Assembly (NCBI RefSeq): GCF_050624435.1
Contig: NC_134540.1
Span: 104,003,739 to 104,067,738, forward strand
Direction: 5' to 3'
Length of the DNA stretch: 64,000 nucleotides
Source: Tenrec ecaudatus
Taxonomy: Eukaryota > Chordata > Mammalia > Afrosoricida > Tenrecidae
This document shows, one piece after another, positions 31,401 to 45,011 of the stretch. The notes beneath the pieces are model-generated. The model made no database searches. It saw only the letters and a program-made list of their open reading frames with translations, and was not told the DNA's origin. A program made the position numbers and the translations under genes. Every line of letters begins with the position of its first letter. Position 1 is the first letter of the stretch.

Positions 31401-34400
31401 TTTTCCAATCCACCATTCCCGCGTGTTCTGTGTCATATTTCAGTCCCGTACAATGTCCCATCCCTTAGCCCACTTCTTGTTTGTGTTGGTGTTTCCAGTT
31501 TCAAGGACGCCTCCTCTCCTGCCCCTTCCCTGGCCTTCTGAACTTCGTCCTCCAGCAAAAGCTGCCCTTCCACGAATGTAAAGGGGAGCCAGGGGTGAAG
31601 AGAAGGGACTATGTTCAAATCTTATCGTCTTACCCCTACCCCACCCTTGAAATTGACTCCAACCCAAAGGGCAGGAAATATTATAGGTCAATAAAACCTA
31701 GCATTCCTAAGACCAAGATATTTTTAAGTTTGCCTTTCATTGTTCTGGCAAATAGTATTCCGTTTCCTCTCATCTGCAACCTCATTATCACCTACTCGCT
31801 TTTTAATCCAGTTTTTAAAATGTACCCCCAACTGGGGTGCCCAAGAGCAAGGTTTCTTGTCTCTTCTAGTTAGACAGCCTTGGGTTCCAGGCTGTTGGGT
31901 GACCTGCAGCCTGGCTAGCTGCCCGTCCTCCAGAGCAGCAGGGCCAGCGTGGGCTTTGCTCTGTCCTAGGCGGAGGACAATGGGAAAGCAGTGGCATTGG
32001 GAAGCCACTTCCAGTTTGATCCAGTGACCATGTAGACCCAGCCAGGTTTTATTAACATACATTTCTTTCACTTTATGTTAGCATTTGTGTGTGTGTGCTT
32101 GGAATCCTTTTAACTCCTCGATATTAACGCTGAAACTCTTTCTGTCAGTTGCAAATAAAGGGAGCCCTGATAGTGTAATGGTTTATGTATTGTGCTGCTA
32201 ACTGTAAGGTCAGCAGTTCAAAACCACCAGCTATGCCATGTGAGAAAGGTGAGGCTTTCTACTTCCATAAAGAGTCAGTCTTAGAAACCCACAGGGGCAG
32301 TTCTACGCTATCCAATAGGATCCCTATATGCCCACTGCCATCAATTCCGACTCATAGTGACCCTACAGGACCGAGTAGAACTGTTGCTTAAAGTTTCTCA
32401 GACTGTACCTCAGCTGGTGGGTTAAAACTGCGGATGTTGCAGCCTCTAGCCCAACACAACCCCAGTACCACCAGTGGACCTTCATTAAGATGTAAGCACC
32501 ACCGCCATTGAGTTGATTCTGATTCATATTGAACTTATAGGACAGAGTCGAGCTGCCCCTCTGGGTTTCCAAGGCTGTAAACGTTTAGAGGAGCAGACAG
32601 CCCAACGTGTAACCGAGTATGCCACTAGGATTCTTCTTTCATGAAGGTGTAGAGGTTGGGATTGAGAGCACACACTTTCTTTTCTATCGGGCCCGAGGTT
32701 CCTTTCCATCCTCGGGTACTGTGGCTATAGCTTTAAATTGCCCTGTCCCTCCTTGTTGCCCCAGAAGGCCCCAGCCCAGGATAATTAGAGAGCCCTCCTC
32801 ACTCTGCACAGTGCTGCGGAGACATGCAGTGCCTCGCCCTCTTCTTTTCTGCCCCCCAGATGTATGGAAGGAACTCTGGATTCATGAAGACAACTAATGC
32901 TGAGCTAGCACCTACTGTGCCAGGCTCATTTCTGTTTGTTGTTGTTGTTTTAAGACAGATGGTGCCGAGTCAGCTGTGACTGGTGGTAACCCCTTGCATG
33001 TCAAAGCATAACTGTGCCCCATAGGGCTTTCCTTGAAAGTAGGTCCCCAGACTTTCCTTCCAAGGGGCACACATCCGCATGGACTCACACCTTCGCTCTT
33101 TCCATAAGCAGCCAGGTGTGTTTGCATCGCCCAGCGAGCTCCTGTTCTGTCCAGCTCTATGAATGTGGTGTCTGCTGATTCAGGGAGTTGAGATCCCTGC
33201 ACAGCCAGGAGCTCTTAGCACATCTTCCTTCCATTCACGAAGTAATTGTACGGTGTAACTCTCCAGCACTCACAGGCTGTGGAAACTTCGTGTTGTTCTT
33301 AGCTTCCTTCCCAGGAGTTTTTTTTGTTTTTCATGGACGTGGTGTTTGCACCGTCTTAGTGATTGCGTGAGCCCCCTGAACCCCCTGTTCACCTCCAACA
33401 GGGGTTTCCCATTGCATTACAGGGCTAACCGATCGCAGTGTTTCACACCACTCAAGGGGTGAAAGGAAATGGCTCCTAAAAGGCACAATATTACATATTG
33501 ATTTGACAAGCACTCTGGGAATCATAAGGAAACCTGCTGGTGCTGTTGAGTAAGTGTTGGACTACTAGCTACAAGGTCAGCAGTTCAAACCCACTAACCA
33601 CCCAGCAGAGGTAAAATGAGGCCATCTGCTCCTGTAAAGATTTACAGCCTTAGAAATTCTGCAGAGTCTCTATGAATCAGGATTGACTCGATGGCAGTGA
33701 GTTTGGCTTTTTTGGTTCTGAAAATTATACTAAATACATGTGAATCCCTCATTTCCAGTGAAAATTCTCAAGTTTGTACGTTCTCTATCTCCATTATAGC
33801 TAGACTTTTGTGGAAACGTGTATTTTCCTGCTAGCCATTGAAGCCCTACCTAGAGAATGGCAGCACCTTCTTTGATCGAAGTCAGTCGGAGCTAGTTAGT
33901 AAATAATTCCATATCCACTCGACCAGGTCTCCAGGGCAAAGTCTCTGATTTTCATTGATGGTAAAGAGTGGGAGAACCATGACTATATATCCAGTCATCA
34001 AGAAGTAGACACAAGTTGTAGATAGCGTTATTATCTCCAAAGGAACCGTGGTGGCTTAGTGAGACTGCTTACTCTTGGTCAGCAGTGTGAACTCACCAAC
34101 CACTCTGTGGGAGACAGATGTGGCTTATCGAGTTCCCGTCTCATAACCCCGCTGGCGGTGCTGCCCTGTCCTATAGGGTCCTAAGACACGATGGCAGTGC
34201 GTCTGAGTAAGAACTTCTGCTTCCTCGGCTAACCCACTTAGTGGGCAGTTTGGTTCTAAAGAGAGGAAAAGGAAGCAGCTTTGAACATTGATTCCTGAGA
34301 CTTTTCCTGTCTACCCGGGGACTTTGATCCCTGATTTCCCAAGTAGCTGTACTTTTCAGATGTCCTTCGTGCTTCCAGCGGAACTAGTTTTATGATAGCA

Positions 34401-37400
34401 CACCCTTTGAGCTTACAGCATTTTCCAATTGCAGATCAGCTTGGAATCTCATCAGAGGCTGGGTATCCAGAGCTCCTGGGTGAAAAAAACCCACTGCCAT
34501 CAAGTCCAACTCATAGTGACCCGGTAGGACAGGGTAGAACTGCCCCTGTGAGTCTCATAGACTAGACCTCTTTCTGGGAGTAGAAGCCCAGGCTTGCTTC
34601 TGTGGAGAGATTGGTGGTATCAAACTCCTGACCTTGAGGCTCACTGCCCAGCTCGTAAACACTGTGCCACCAGGGCTCCGAGCTGGAGGGTGCTCAGCAG
34701 CAGAGCTTTTGCTGTATGTGTGTACAGCTCACAGAATCTCCCAGCAGGTTCACACCGGCCCCGTTTTGTCCAGGAAACAGTTCAATGTCAGATCTGTGGC
34801 ACAGCTAACACAAATTGTTTTATTGGGACACAGAATCTGCTATGGTTTTAAATATATGGATATATATCTCTAAGGTTTTTGTGGGGGGAGGGTGGTATTT
34901 AGAGGTTTAATTTTTTTTAAGTGAATCTTCTTTTCTTTGAAGGTCGCTGGTGTGGTCGGCCGCGCAGACCTGCTGTGTTCCCTGTTCGTTCTGTTGTCTT
35001 TCCTTGGCTACTGTGAGGCCTTTAGAGAAAGTAAGCATTCCATTGGGCTTCCTAATTTTGCACCGTGTTCATGTTTGTGTCCTGTGGAGCAGTGTTTGAA
35101 TAGCTGTAAAATTATTGGTCTGCATGGATGTTTATACAACGGTCACTCTGTGGGCATGTGGGTCGGGAGGTATGAAGTCTCTTAGATGCGTGGGTTGACG
35201 TCGTGAGAACTTCCGTGTTCATATGGGAGTCTCCAACTGGGTGGTGAAATGCTTTTACTCTTGGTGCTGAAGTGGTGGTGATTGCTTTTTGCTATTTTCG
35301 CTTCTGACAAAATTGGAGGAAAAGAACTTCGGGCTAGTTTTTCTAAGTTTTTTTTATTGAAGCTTCTTAGGGATATGTGGGTGGAGGTGGGACGATTAAA
35401 AAAGAAGGAAAGAAAATTGCTAAAATGTAGAGCTGTGAACATGCACCTGGACTGTGAGCTTTTCCTTTTTCCACTGGTGCCGGGACTCCAAATGAAGGAC
35501 CTTTTTCTGGTCACATGGTTCCGTATGGCACCCTGGGTTCACATCTGAGTGGCCAGCACCCAGTGCACTGTGCTGTCCTGTGACCCTGCCTCCTGGGACT
35601 CACGGAGACAGGCATATCCATGCAATCATTAAGGACAGTCACGGGATCACTTAGGACTCAGTTTTGATTCAGCCCCTGGTGGCCCAGGCTATGCCCTATA
35701 GACAACCAGGACTTTAGACTGCCCTTCGGAGGTGAACCACATTCTTCATAGGCCCTGCCAGATAGATCCGATGTGGAACTCCCCCTAAATGAACTGGACT
35801 TGACTCTAAGCACGCGTGAAAGGAACGGAAACACTCCCCTGAGCCCCAGACTGAAATGTACTAGTGTGATAAGAAGCAGACGACTACTATCCCAAGGCTA
35901 TGGATGAGGAAGTCATTGGACTTTCGTTCAAGATTCATGCCATAAGGATGGATAATAGATGGCAACTCAAAGATTGCCATATAATTTCTAGTTCCATATT
36001 CCCTTCGCCTTTTACTGACATATTGAGTCTAGTTCTCTTTCTGAACGAACACTATTGAAAGTTTTGCCCTTGTTGTTTATGCGAATAGTGTCCAGTCACC
36101 CAAGTCGCTAATCTGTACAAATCAACAACCCACGTATTTTGGTCTAAAAACCAGTCCCGTACATGTTTAGTGTTTTGAATCCTACACCATTGGCTAAATT
36201 GATGGTAATGCTGAGAACTACCACATGCCCAATGGGGATTGTCCATAATGTCCTTCAGCAAAATAACACTGATGTCTTCAAAGTGAACTAGAGACATATA
36301 CAAACCATAGATACATGAATGGATTTGGAGCACATGTGTATTTCCCCCTAATATACAGGATTAGTTCTTATGACATGGTCCCACACAATGCTTGCTCCCA
36401 TGAAGTAATCACTGAAGACATGAATGGTATAGCAAAGTGTGTTGCAGAAAGCAGATGGTGCCCAGCTATCAGAAAGAATAGCATCTGGTGTCTTCAAACA
36501 AGCAGCCAATTAAACAGAGGTATATGTTAAATCCACTCGGGAGAAGCACACCAGCCTATGTGATCCCAGAATTGTAAATAATAAAAACCAATGCAGAGGA
36601 GGTAATGGTATTAAAGCCTAAATTCTGAACACCTGGTTTGCTGAAGGTTATAGATGACAGTGAAATCCAAAACCCCTTTATGGGGCCCCCAGGTGACTTC
36701 CCTCTGACAATGGACCGGGGATGGGAAAGGCTAGGTTATCAAAGGACACTGTGGGGCAGAGCACCGCACTTGTCGCTAGGTCAGAACGTGACACTTTATC
36801 ATTTGACCTTCCTTTTGAGTCAATGTATAATTGTTCCAGTTTTTAATATTTTCTACTTTGCTCTCAGTTAAAAAGTTTTCTGTTTCACTCTGTCATTGTT
36901 TGGGGCTGTTTGCTTGAACTTTGTTATGCTTGTTGTATGTTGTTCTGTGTATAAAACCCAGGATAGGTAAACCTATGGAAGCAACAACTGGATAAATCGT
37001 TTCAAAGGGTCATGGCAGGGCAGGTGGGCAGGAAAGGGAGAGCTGGCAACCACAAGTACAAGGAAGAAAAAATGTCCTAGCGTTGATAGCGGTGATGGTT
37101 GCAAAACGCTTATAATTGTGATTAAGCTAGCGAAATGGATGATCTGTGAATTTTATGTCGGGGAAACGTAAAAAAAATAATTAATTTTTAAAAATATATA
37201 TTGTATAGTATATAATTAAAATATATTGTGCAATAAAAAACAAAAACACAACCAAATCACCAAGGGGTGATGCCACTGAACAATACACATAAAATACGGT
37301 TGACGTGGCTAATTGTATCCTATGTGAAGGGGCTTCAAAAATGTTTGTGGAAAAACAGAAATTCAAAGATAATGGAATTTTCCCATGAACTTTTTGAAAC

Positions 37401-40400
37401 CTGTGTGTGTGTTTATATTACACCCACTAGAAAAATTACGAGTGGGTACATTACATCTATCAATAAATTATTAAAGTTTTAAGTGTGATAATGAGTTCAC
37501 GCCTATGTTTTAAGAAGTCTTGTCCTTTTAGAAACGCATGCTGAAATGTTTATGGATAAAATGTATGCTGTCTGGGATTTGCTTCAGATTAATTAAAGAG
37601 GAGGCAGAGGTCACGTGGGAATATTAATGAAACAAGGCTGCGATGAGTTGCTTGTTATTTAAGCTGAATGATTGGGGTTTTAGCATTCAAATCTTAAAAT
37701 ATTAGAATAAAATAAAACTCATTGCCAGCGAGTCAACTCTGGCTCATAGCCACCCTGTAGAGCAGACTAGAACTTCTCCCTGGGGTTTCCTAGACTCTAA
37801 ATCTTCATGGGACCAGCCAACCTTATCGTTCTCCCATAGAGGGGTTGTTGGATTTGAACTGACAACCTTGCGGTTAGTAGCCCACTGCCCAACCTACCGC
37901 TCCATTAGGACTTCCCAAAATACCAGAATAGGCTCCTGTGGTATAAATAATTGATACCAAAACCAGTGATGAGATGTAAGCATTAAGTCATACCATAAAG
38001 AGAAAACTTGTGAACTTATCCCCAATTTTTATAAAAAGCCACTTTGGCTAAAAGAATAAAGATTCTTGCTTTTACCCCAATCTCCCACCTGCCCCTCATG
38101 CCTGAGTCTTTGCCACATAGTGCTATCCCTGAAAACAGGCTCCCTTCTTTTCCCCTGCATCCCCATAACTCCCTGTACTATCAGTCTGAAAAATACATAT
38201 TGATGGACGACTAACCTTACTGAGGGAGAGCCTGAGATCATCTTCACTGGAGGGCACCTGCTTCCCATGGGCAGCAGGCTCATCCTGCATGTGGCTGGCT
38301 CAGGGCAGGTGCTCTCTGCTCACCTATCTAGTGCTGTAGTCGGAGAGACCCTGTTCCCTCCTCACCAGGAACAGATGTAGAAGGAGTTGGCCAGGTGCCA
38401 TAGACTGCCCACGCATGTGCAAGAGAGAGACATTTCTCTGATAAAGGAGAAGAAACGGGGAGGGAGAAAATGTCCCAATCCCAGCCTCCTTCCCAGACAG
38501 TGTTCTGGGCCCAAATTTCCCCAAGCTTCTAAAACAAGGTTATCTTTCAAAAATTGCTAGCCTCAATGAAAATGACACACAGACCAGATTTTTTTCTGCT
38601 ATAAATTTTTAATGTCTTATAAATTAGTAGGACTCCCTCAGCAGACACAAAGCAACGAAGGTAGGCCTGAATTATTTAAGTCCCAGGAGATGTTTTTGCA
38701 AAGGGCATATGACCCAACACTCCCAGCCCGGGGTATAGACACAGAAGCAGTGCAAGCTGGTGTGCAAACAGAAACCTGTAACCCCAGGGCCCATCACTGC
38801 ATTATTTACATGCACAGCCAAAATGTTCAGCAACAGATGAGTAGATACCCAAAATGTTGTACAGGCACACAGTGGAGGATGACTCAGCCATTGAGAGAGA
38901 CAAAGTCCTGATGCATGCTACGACCGAGACACACATCATGCTGAGTGAAATCAGCCGGTCACAAAAGGACAAATACTACACAGTCTTACTCACAAATGAA
39001 ATAGACCCATGCAGCCCTGGGTGGCATATGTGGTAAAGCGCTCACCTGCTCGCTGGAAGGTTGGCGGGTCTAACCCACCAGAAGCACCTCAGAAGCCACA
39101 CTTCCAAGTGATGGAGAGCCCTGAGGACCCCTGTAGGAATGGGGTAGCCGGGAGTTGGGAGTAATCCCAGGGCAAGGAGCAATTACAGCAGCAGCACAGA
39201 GAGGGAAGTCAGGAGAGGCAGTTTAGATGAGGGGTGGGAGGGAAGGGAGAAGGGACAGTTGTTGCTGGTGATGTTTTGTTATCTAATCTCCCCCCCACAC
39301 AGCATAAAACTCACTGCCACTTAGTGGATCCCATCTGAGAGTGAACCTGAAGCAGAGTGAGTTGCAGATGCTGCAATCTTGGACCCAACAAGTGGCTGGT
39401 GGGTTCAAACCGCAGACCTTGTCGTTAGCAACTCGTTGCATAACCCATTATGCCAGCAGGCCGCACATGCAAAGTCCCAGGTAGCATGTCTTACACATAA
39501 CATTTAGATTGGGTTACCAACTGTGTCAACATTTCATATGTAACCTTTACCTCCCCCATCCAACCCTAACTGCTAACAACCTACTACTGACAAAAAACCC
39601 TTACCAACAACATCAACTATTAGTACTGAGTTCATCTGTCATACAGGTTATTTTCTCTTTAAAAGCCGCATTGTTCATCAGAGGGGGAGATCGATATTGG
39701 GAGAAGGGCAGCGTGTTCACGGCCTGGTGGCGCCTTCCTGACAGCTTCTCGAATTCCCTTCTGCCTTTGCCATGGTCCTCGGCCGGATCCATTTGCCTTG
39801 AGACCATGGGCAGCCGCAGAACTAATAGTCATTCGCCTTTTCCTTGTCACGTGGCCGTGGTGCCGGCCAGCTTCCCGGTGTTGCAGTAGACACCAGGAGG
39901 CGGGCCGAGGACCGGGAGAGGATCATCCCTCTGCGGTGACAACTGCACACGTGGACAGCTCTGCAGGTAGTGGGAGGGGGGGAGGGAGGGCGCTTCTGAA
40001 AATTGTTCTCTTTTCATTCAGTTTCCAGTTTCAAGTTCCGTTTTCCCCCGGGAGCTTGGGGCGCTCCCTCTCATTGGTAGCCTGACCATGGTTGTCCGAG
40101 GGGTGTCTTCTCAAACCTGGGTCCCCGCCGAGGCAGCATGGGGGCTGTGGGGCCAGGCGTCCCAGCTTTACAGCTGTGCTCGGCCCTCCTTCCCTTTCTC
40201 CACCCAGAGAAACCAGCCATTGTGTCCTCGGTGGCCCTTCAGTTTCTGACTCAGCCAAGAGTATGGGGACAACCCAACAGAACGACTTCACCTAGGGTCG
40301 CCTTCCTTCCAGAGCCTGAGAGCTGAGTTAGCAGCCCCGCGTGTGGAAGTCTTCCTGAGGAAGGCGGCCTGCAAGCAGAGACTCAGCGCCTGCCCCAGGC

Positions 40401-41119
40401 TCATCGGGGATAGGAAAAGAGTGGTATTTGGGGAGGGTGTCCACATTTGACTTAATTCTTTATGTTCATTACAGAATAATGGTATTTTGTGTTAACTTGG
40501 TGATCGAATCTGAATCTGTAGTCACGTAGCATAAAAATGTGTCAATAGTTCTAAATGTTTTTGATGAAAATTCCAAATGGAATCCATTACAAGTGTCTGA
40601 AAGACAACTCTCAAGTTGCGTGGAGTATCATTTTATTTTAAAATATTCTCAAGGTAATTACTGCCTATCCTCAATCGGTTTCAAAGCATCAAACCGCTCT
40701 TTGTACATGTAGAAAGTACTACATGTGAATCCACTGAGCACCCAGGAGCCATCATTTAGGAGACTGAAGAGAACATCTCATGACTTTTAAAGATCGCTCC
40801 TGTGAAACAATGGGAAAACTGTCATGACACTCTAAAGCACAAGCGAGCAACTTTCTATCAAGAAAAATGCTACCTCTGGTAGCCTCCTCAAATGGAGTAT
40901 TCCTATAGAAGGATGAGAAACTGATGACATATTCTTTTCCTGAATGCCTTTATTAACCGGAATGCCTTTATTAACCACAGCAAAGGTTAATAAAGTTATT
41001 CAGGAAAAGAATATGTCAGGGAAAAATAATGTTGTGATATATGTATGTGTATATATATATAGTTTCCAAGAGGCCTCCATACTATGCTGTTATATATATA
41101 TATATATATAGATATAGAT

Positions 41120-41172
<53 letters not shown>

Positions 41173-44100
41173 GAGTTTCCAAGAGGCCTCCATCCCCTGC
41201 TCTCGTTAGGCTCCGGCCGGTCCTGCCCCATCCTCACAATTGTTGGTACATTAGAGCCCCCGTTGGAGCCATGGTGCCAGTCCACCTTGCCGAGGGTGTT
41301 CTTCTTTATCGCCACCCCTCTGAGAGCCCAGGCGGCATGGTGGGCTATGAGCTGGACCCTGACTGCAAGGTCAGCAGTTATAAACCACCAGTCGCTCTTT
41401 GGGACAAGGCCAGGCTTTCTACTCCTGTAAAGAAATACGGGCTCCCAAACAGAGTAGCCCTACTCTGCCCTTATAGGGGCTCGTGGGGGTCAGAATCAAC
41501 TCAATGGCAGTGAGCTCCACACTATGTATGTATATCTATGTGTATGTATGTTTTAAATCAAGCTTTTGACAGCTAATACAAAACCCAAAAAACCTTCACC
41601 GCTATCAAGTCAATTCTGATACATAAGTATTCTGATTCCTAAGAAATTAGAAAGTGTATCACAAATGCTCATATAAATATATTCATTGTGACTGGCAATA
41701 TCACCTTTCATTTTGAGGCCAGTACAATTCCTTTAGCCTTTATGTTTATCTTTGAATTGGAAGTGATCAGACCTTTTTTGGTAAGTCTATAAGTAGGTTC
41801 AAGGGAGTTAGCCTGGACATATTAATGTTTGTAAAGGGATAACTGTGGGATCTTTGGTCCCTGTGCACATCTGTTGAAGACTGTGCATACGTTTTTATTT
41901 GACTGAAGTTTCTTGGTGTCTACAAGTTTGCCACCCTGCCTTCCTGAGACCTGTTAGTTTGAACCTTCTCTATAAAAAAAAAAAAGAGGAGTTGATTAAA
42001 ATGGAACCTGAGGTACCATTATTGAACATCTAAATAAAAGGTTCCAGGAAGACTCGGTCAAAATGGGAGGAAATTTGGAACAGAATTCCAAATTATCTTG
42101 GAATCCAGAATGTCTGGAACCATTGAGGCTGGATAAAACTTCAAAAATTATTTCCCTGATACTGTAAGCTTTAAATTTTAAGCCCAAACTGTCCCCTAAT
42201 GACTTCTTTGTACCAATTTTTTTTTTAATTTTTAAAAAATAGCTTACTTTAGTTAGTAAAGAAATCCATTGGGGGCCTTTTGCTCCTTTAAGAAATCATT
42301 TATGTGAGATCAGATGGATCACAGTTACACCAAGCTTAGCGACGAAGCTTGGTGATGGAATCGTTTGGGAAAAGACAGGGAGAGTTGTAGGCTGGCACGG
42401 AGCATGTACCTTGTACGTGTATACGTTGTTGAGATGTCTTCCCTGGGCTGTGTATACTTCCGCCAAGATGACTTCCCTTGGGCTGTGTATACTTCGGCCA
42501 AGATGTCTTCCCTGGGCTGTGTATACTTCCGCCGAGATGTCTTCCCTGGGCTGTGTATACTTCCGCCAAGATGACTTCCCTTGGGCTGTGTATACTTCCG
42601 CCAAGATGACTTCCCTTGGGCTGTGTATACTTCGGCCAAGATGTCTTCCCTTGCGCTATGTATACTTCCACCAAAATGATTTTCTTTGCAAAAAAAAAAA
42701 AGAGTGTGCGTATCTGGAGAGTCACGGTTGTCAGGTCCTTTGCAGGCCCTGGTACTATATGATCTCTGGAAAATATAAAGCATTAGGAGGTTGTTCCTCA
42801 CTCATCTGGGTCTTAGTGTCTTGACCCTAACATCTGTCATTGGCCATCAACATACAGACTGGTCCCTTTCTGCACTTGAATTGTACTCACCTGCCCAGGC
42901 AGGCTCTGGGGTCGCGCTCACAAGTCCTCTTTCTGAGGAGTTTGCAGTGGGTGGTCCGAAGGACCCACCTCTCAAGCTGTATTCATTTTGAATTGGCTTT
43001 CCAGGCTGTTTCCAATAGCGTGGGTGAATTGTCTCGTAGTAGCACAGGCTAAAGGTAGCAGGCCTGCATTCTGCCTTCCAATTTTGTTGTGCTCTGGGAG
43101 GCGCCAGCACCCTGGTGTTTTTGAGGGAGCGATGCCGGTTCGTTGTTGGTGGCTTATTTGGGCAAGGAAGTCCTCTGCTGTACCCACATGAAGCATTCTC
43201 TGACTGCTCCCTAACCAGTCTGTGTGCACTTCACCTCACCCACTGTCACTGCAAGTCTGAGCAGCACGGGTAGGGCACTGTGCCCATGGGAGCAGCTGCT
43301 TCACTGCACCAGTCTTGCTGTCTCCGCTCTCTTGCTCCCGGCTCCCCTTTTGTCTCCTTATCCCTCCAACCCAGTGCTGCTGTGGCCTGAGAGGGCATTT
43401 CCTCCCTCCTATTGAGAGTCCTATGTCTGCAGCCACTCTCGGGCATCTCTGTTCTTCTCAGGCATTCCACAAATAGAACCTGCTTCTTTGTGTAGCTTTA
43501 AAATGGCCCTTGAATGTCATGTTCATGTTCGACTTCATACATAGAGTAGCCAAGGGCAGCCAAGCGTCCCTCTTCCACACACACACACACACACACACAC
43601 ACAAATACAGACCTTTTTTGCATATTAATAGATTTCCAGAGAAGCAGCAGTGAGAGTCTTCTTTGCCAGAGTAATTCCGATTAGGATGTTCATGAAAAAG
43701 CACTTTCTGATTCTGCTCTAAAATAATACACCTACTCGTCACTTACTGGCTGTCTCATCCAATAGTTCTCATTTTCAGCAATAGTAAAAGAATCTCTCCA
43801 CCTACCTTGTACATTAACAACGTAGCTCTAGCAGTTACAAACACCAAGGCACGTAGCAAGAGTAGCAATGCTGGCTGTGATGGTTAAGATTGAGGTGTGT
43901 GTGCTTGGCCAGGCCATTATCCTCAGTGGTTTGGTAGTTATGGAATGATGCAGTCATCCTCCAAAGAATTCCACATAAATAACACCGACATCCCTCATAG
44001 AACTTCACATAACACCGATTTTCATGTAGCAACCAGGTCTTTGGCACCTGGCCTGTCAGTAAGCAAGGAGTGGCGGGATCAAGCCAGTTGGCATTGCGTT

Positions 44101-44977
44101 TTCTAATGCATGGAGACCCCAGGTGTGTCAGAATTGAACTGTGCTCCACAGAGTGGTCAATGGCGGCTTTTTCAGAAGTAGAGGGCCAGCCCAGCCTCTG
44201 AGTCGGCGCTGGGGAGACTCAGGCTCCCAGCCTTTCTGTTAGCCATGGAGCATACAGGTCACCTCAAAACGTCCATTCACTGCCATGGACTCCATGCCAG
44301 CTCATAGCCACCCAACAGGACAGGGTAGAACAAATACCCCTGCGAGTTTCCAGACTATGACCGTTAACAGTAGTAGAAAGACACAACTTTCTCCTACGGA
44401 GTGGCTGGTAGTGTCAAACTACTGACCTTGCAGATCGCAGCCCAACGCATAACCACTGTACCACCAAGCTCCACCTAGCAACTCCAATATAATATTGAGA
44501 AATTGCTTTTTGTGTGTGTCTTTGATCGTGATCAATCATTTCGTGATCAGTAATTAAATCTAAAAGGCATCCTTTATACCAGGCTCTGGATCTGGTGATA
44601 GAGATACAAAAGGGGTTTGTTGAGGCCACTTTCACTTGGAGCGACTCTCTGGGACAGACTAGAACTGCCCTACAGGGTTTCTGAGGCTGAAATGTGACAG
44701 GAGCAGACTGTTAGGTCTTTTCTCCTGCAGAGGGGCAAGTGGGGTGCAGGCCCCCACCTTTCCATTGTTAGCCCAGGGCTTTCACCGTTGTGCGCACTGA
44801 TTTTTATCAAAATAAAGCTTCGGATTTTCCTAAATGCCCAAGAAATAGAATGTTTCGACTCTCCATACTGTCTGGTCGACTCTTTCTTCTTTGTGCCCAC
44901 AACATAGTGCTTAATAATGTAGCTCATCTTCTCAGTTCGGTTTTCATAAATACAAGAGCACAGAGCCTGTGATGCTA

Positions 44978-45011
<34 letters not shown>

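Larger units (their letters stand above)
27719..34942 (+). other. TMTC4: TMTC4 intron 4
   Basis: This intron contains an RTE fragment, a tRNA-Gly-headed SINE, a family IV repeat, a dispersed repeat at 30685-31170 and an inverted pair of AfroSINEs at 32160-32478. 29210-30090 and 31180-32150 hold nothing I recognise apart from short A/T-rich runs. Confidence 0.65.

Noticed and set aside
40996..41315. Ser/Ile/Tyr/Leu repeat peptides
   Set aside because: They are translations of the GATA/TA microsatellite.
42433..42674. Possible CRISPR array
   Set aside because: The units are contiguous without unique spacers, and the DNA is mammalian.
42325..42824. Repetitive 'proteins' of 100-158 residues on both strands
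   Set aside because: They are translations of the minisatellite, whose unit lacks stop codons. Unit lengths of 34 and 35 bp shift the frame.
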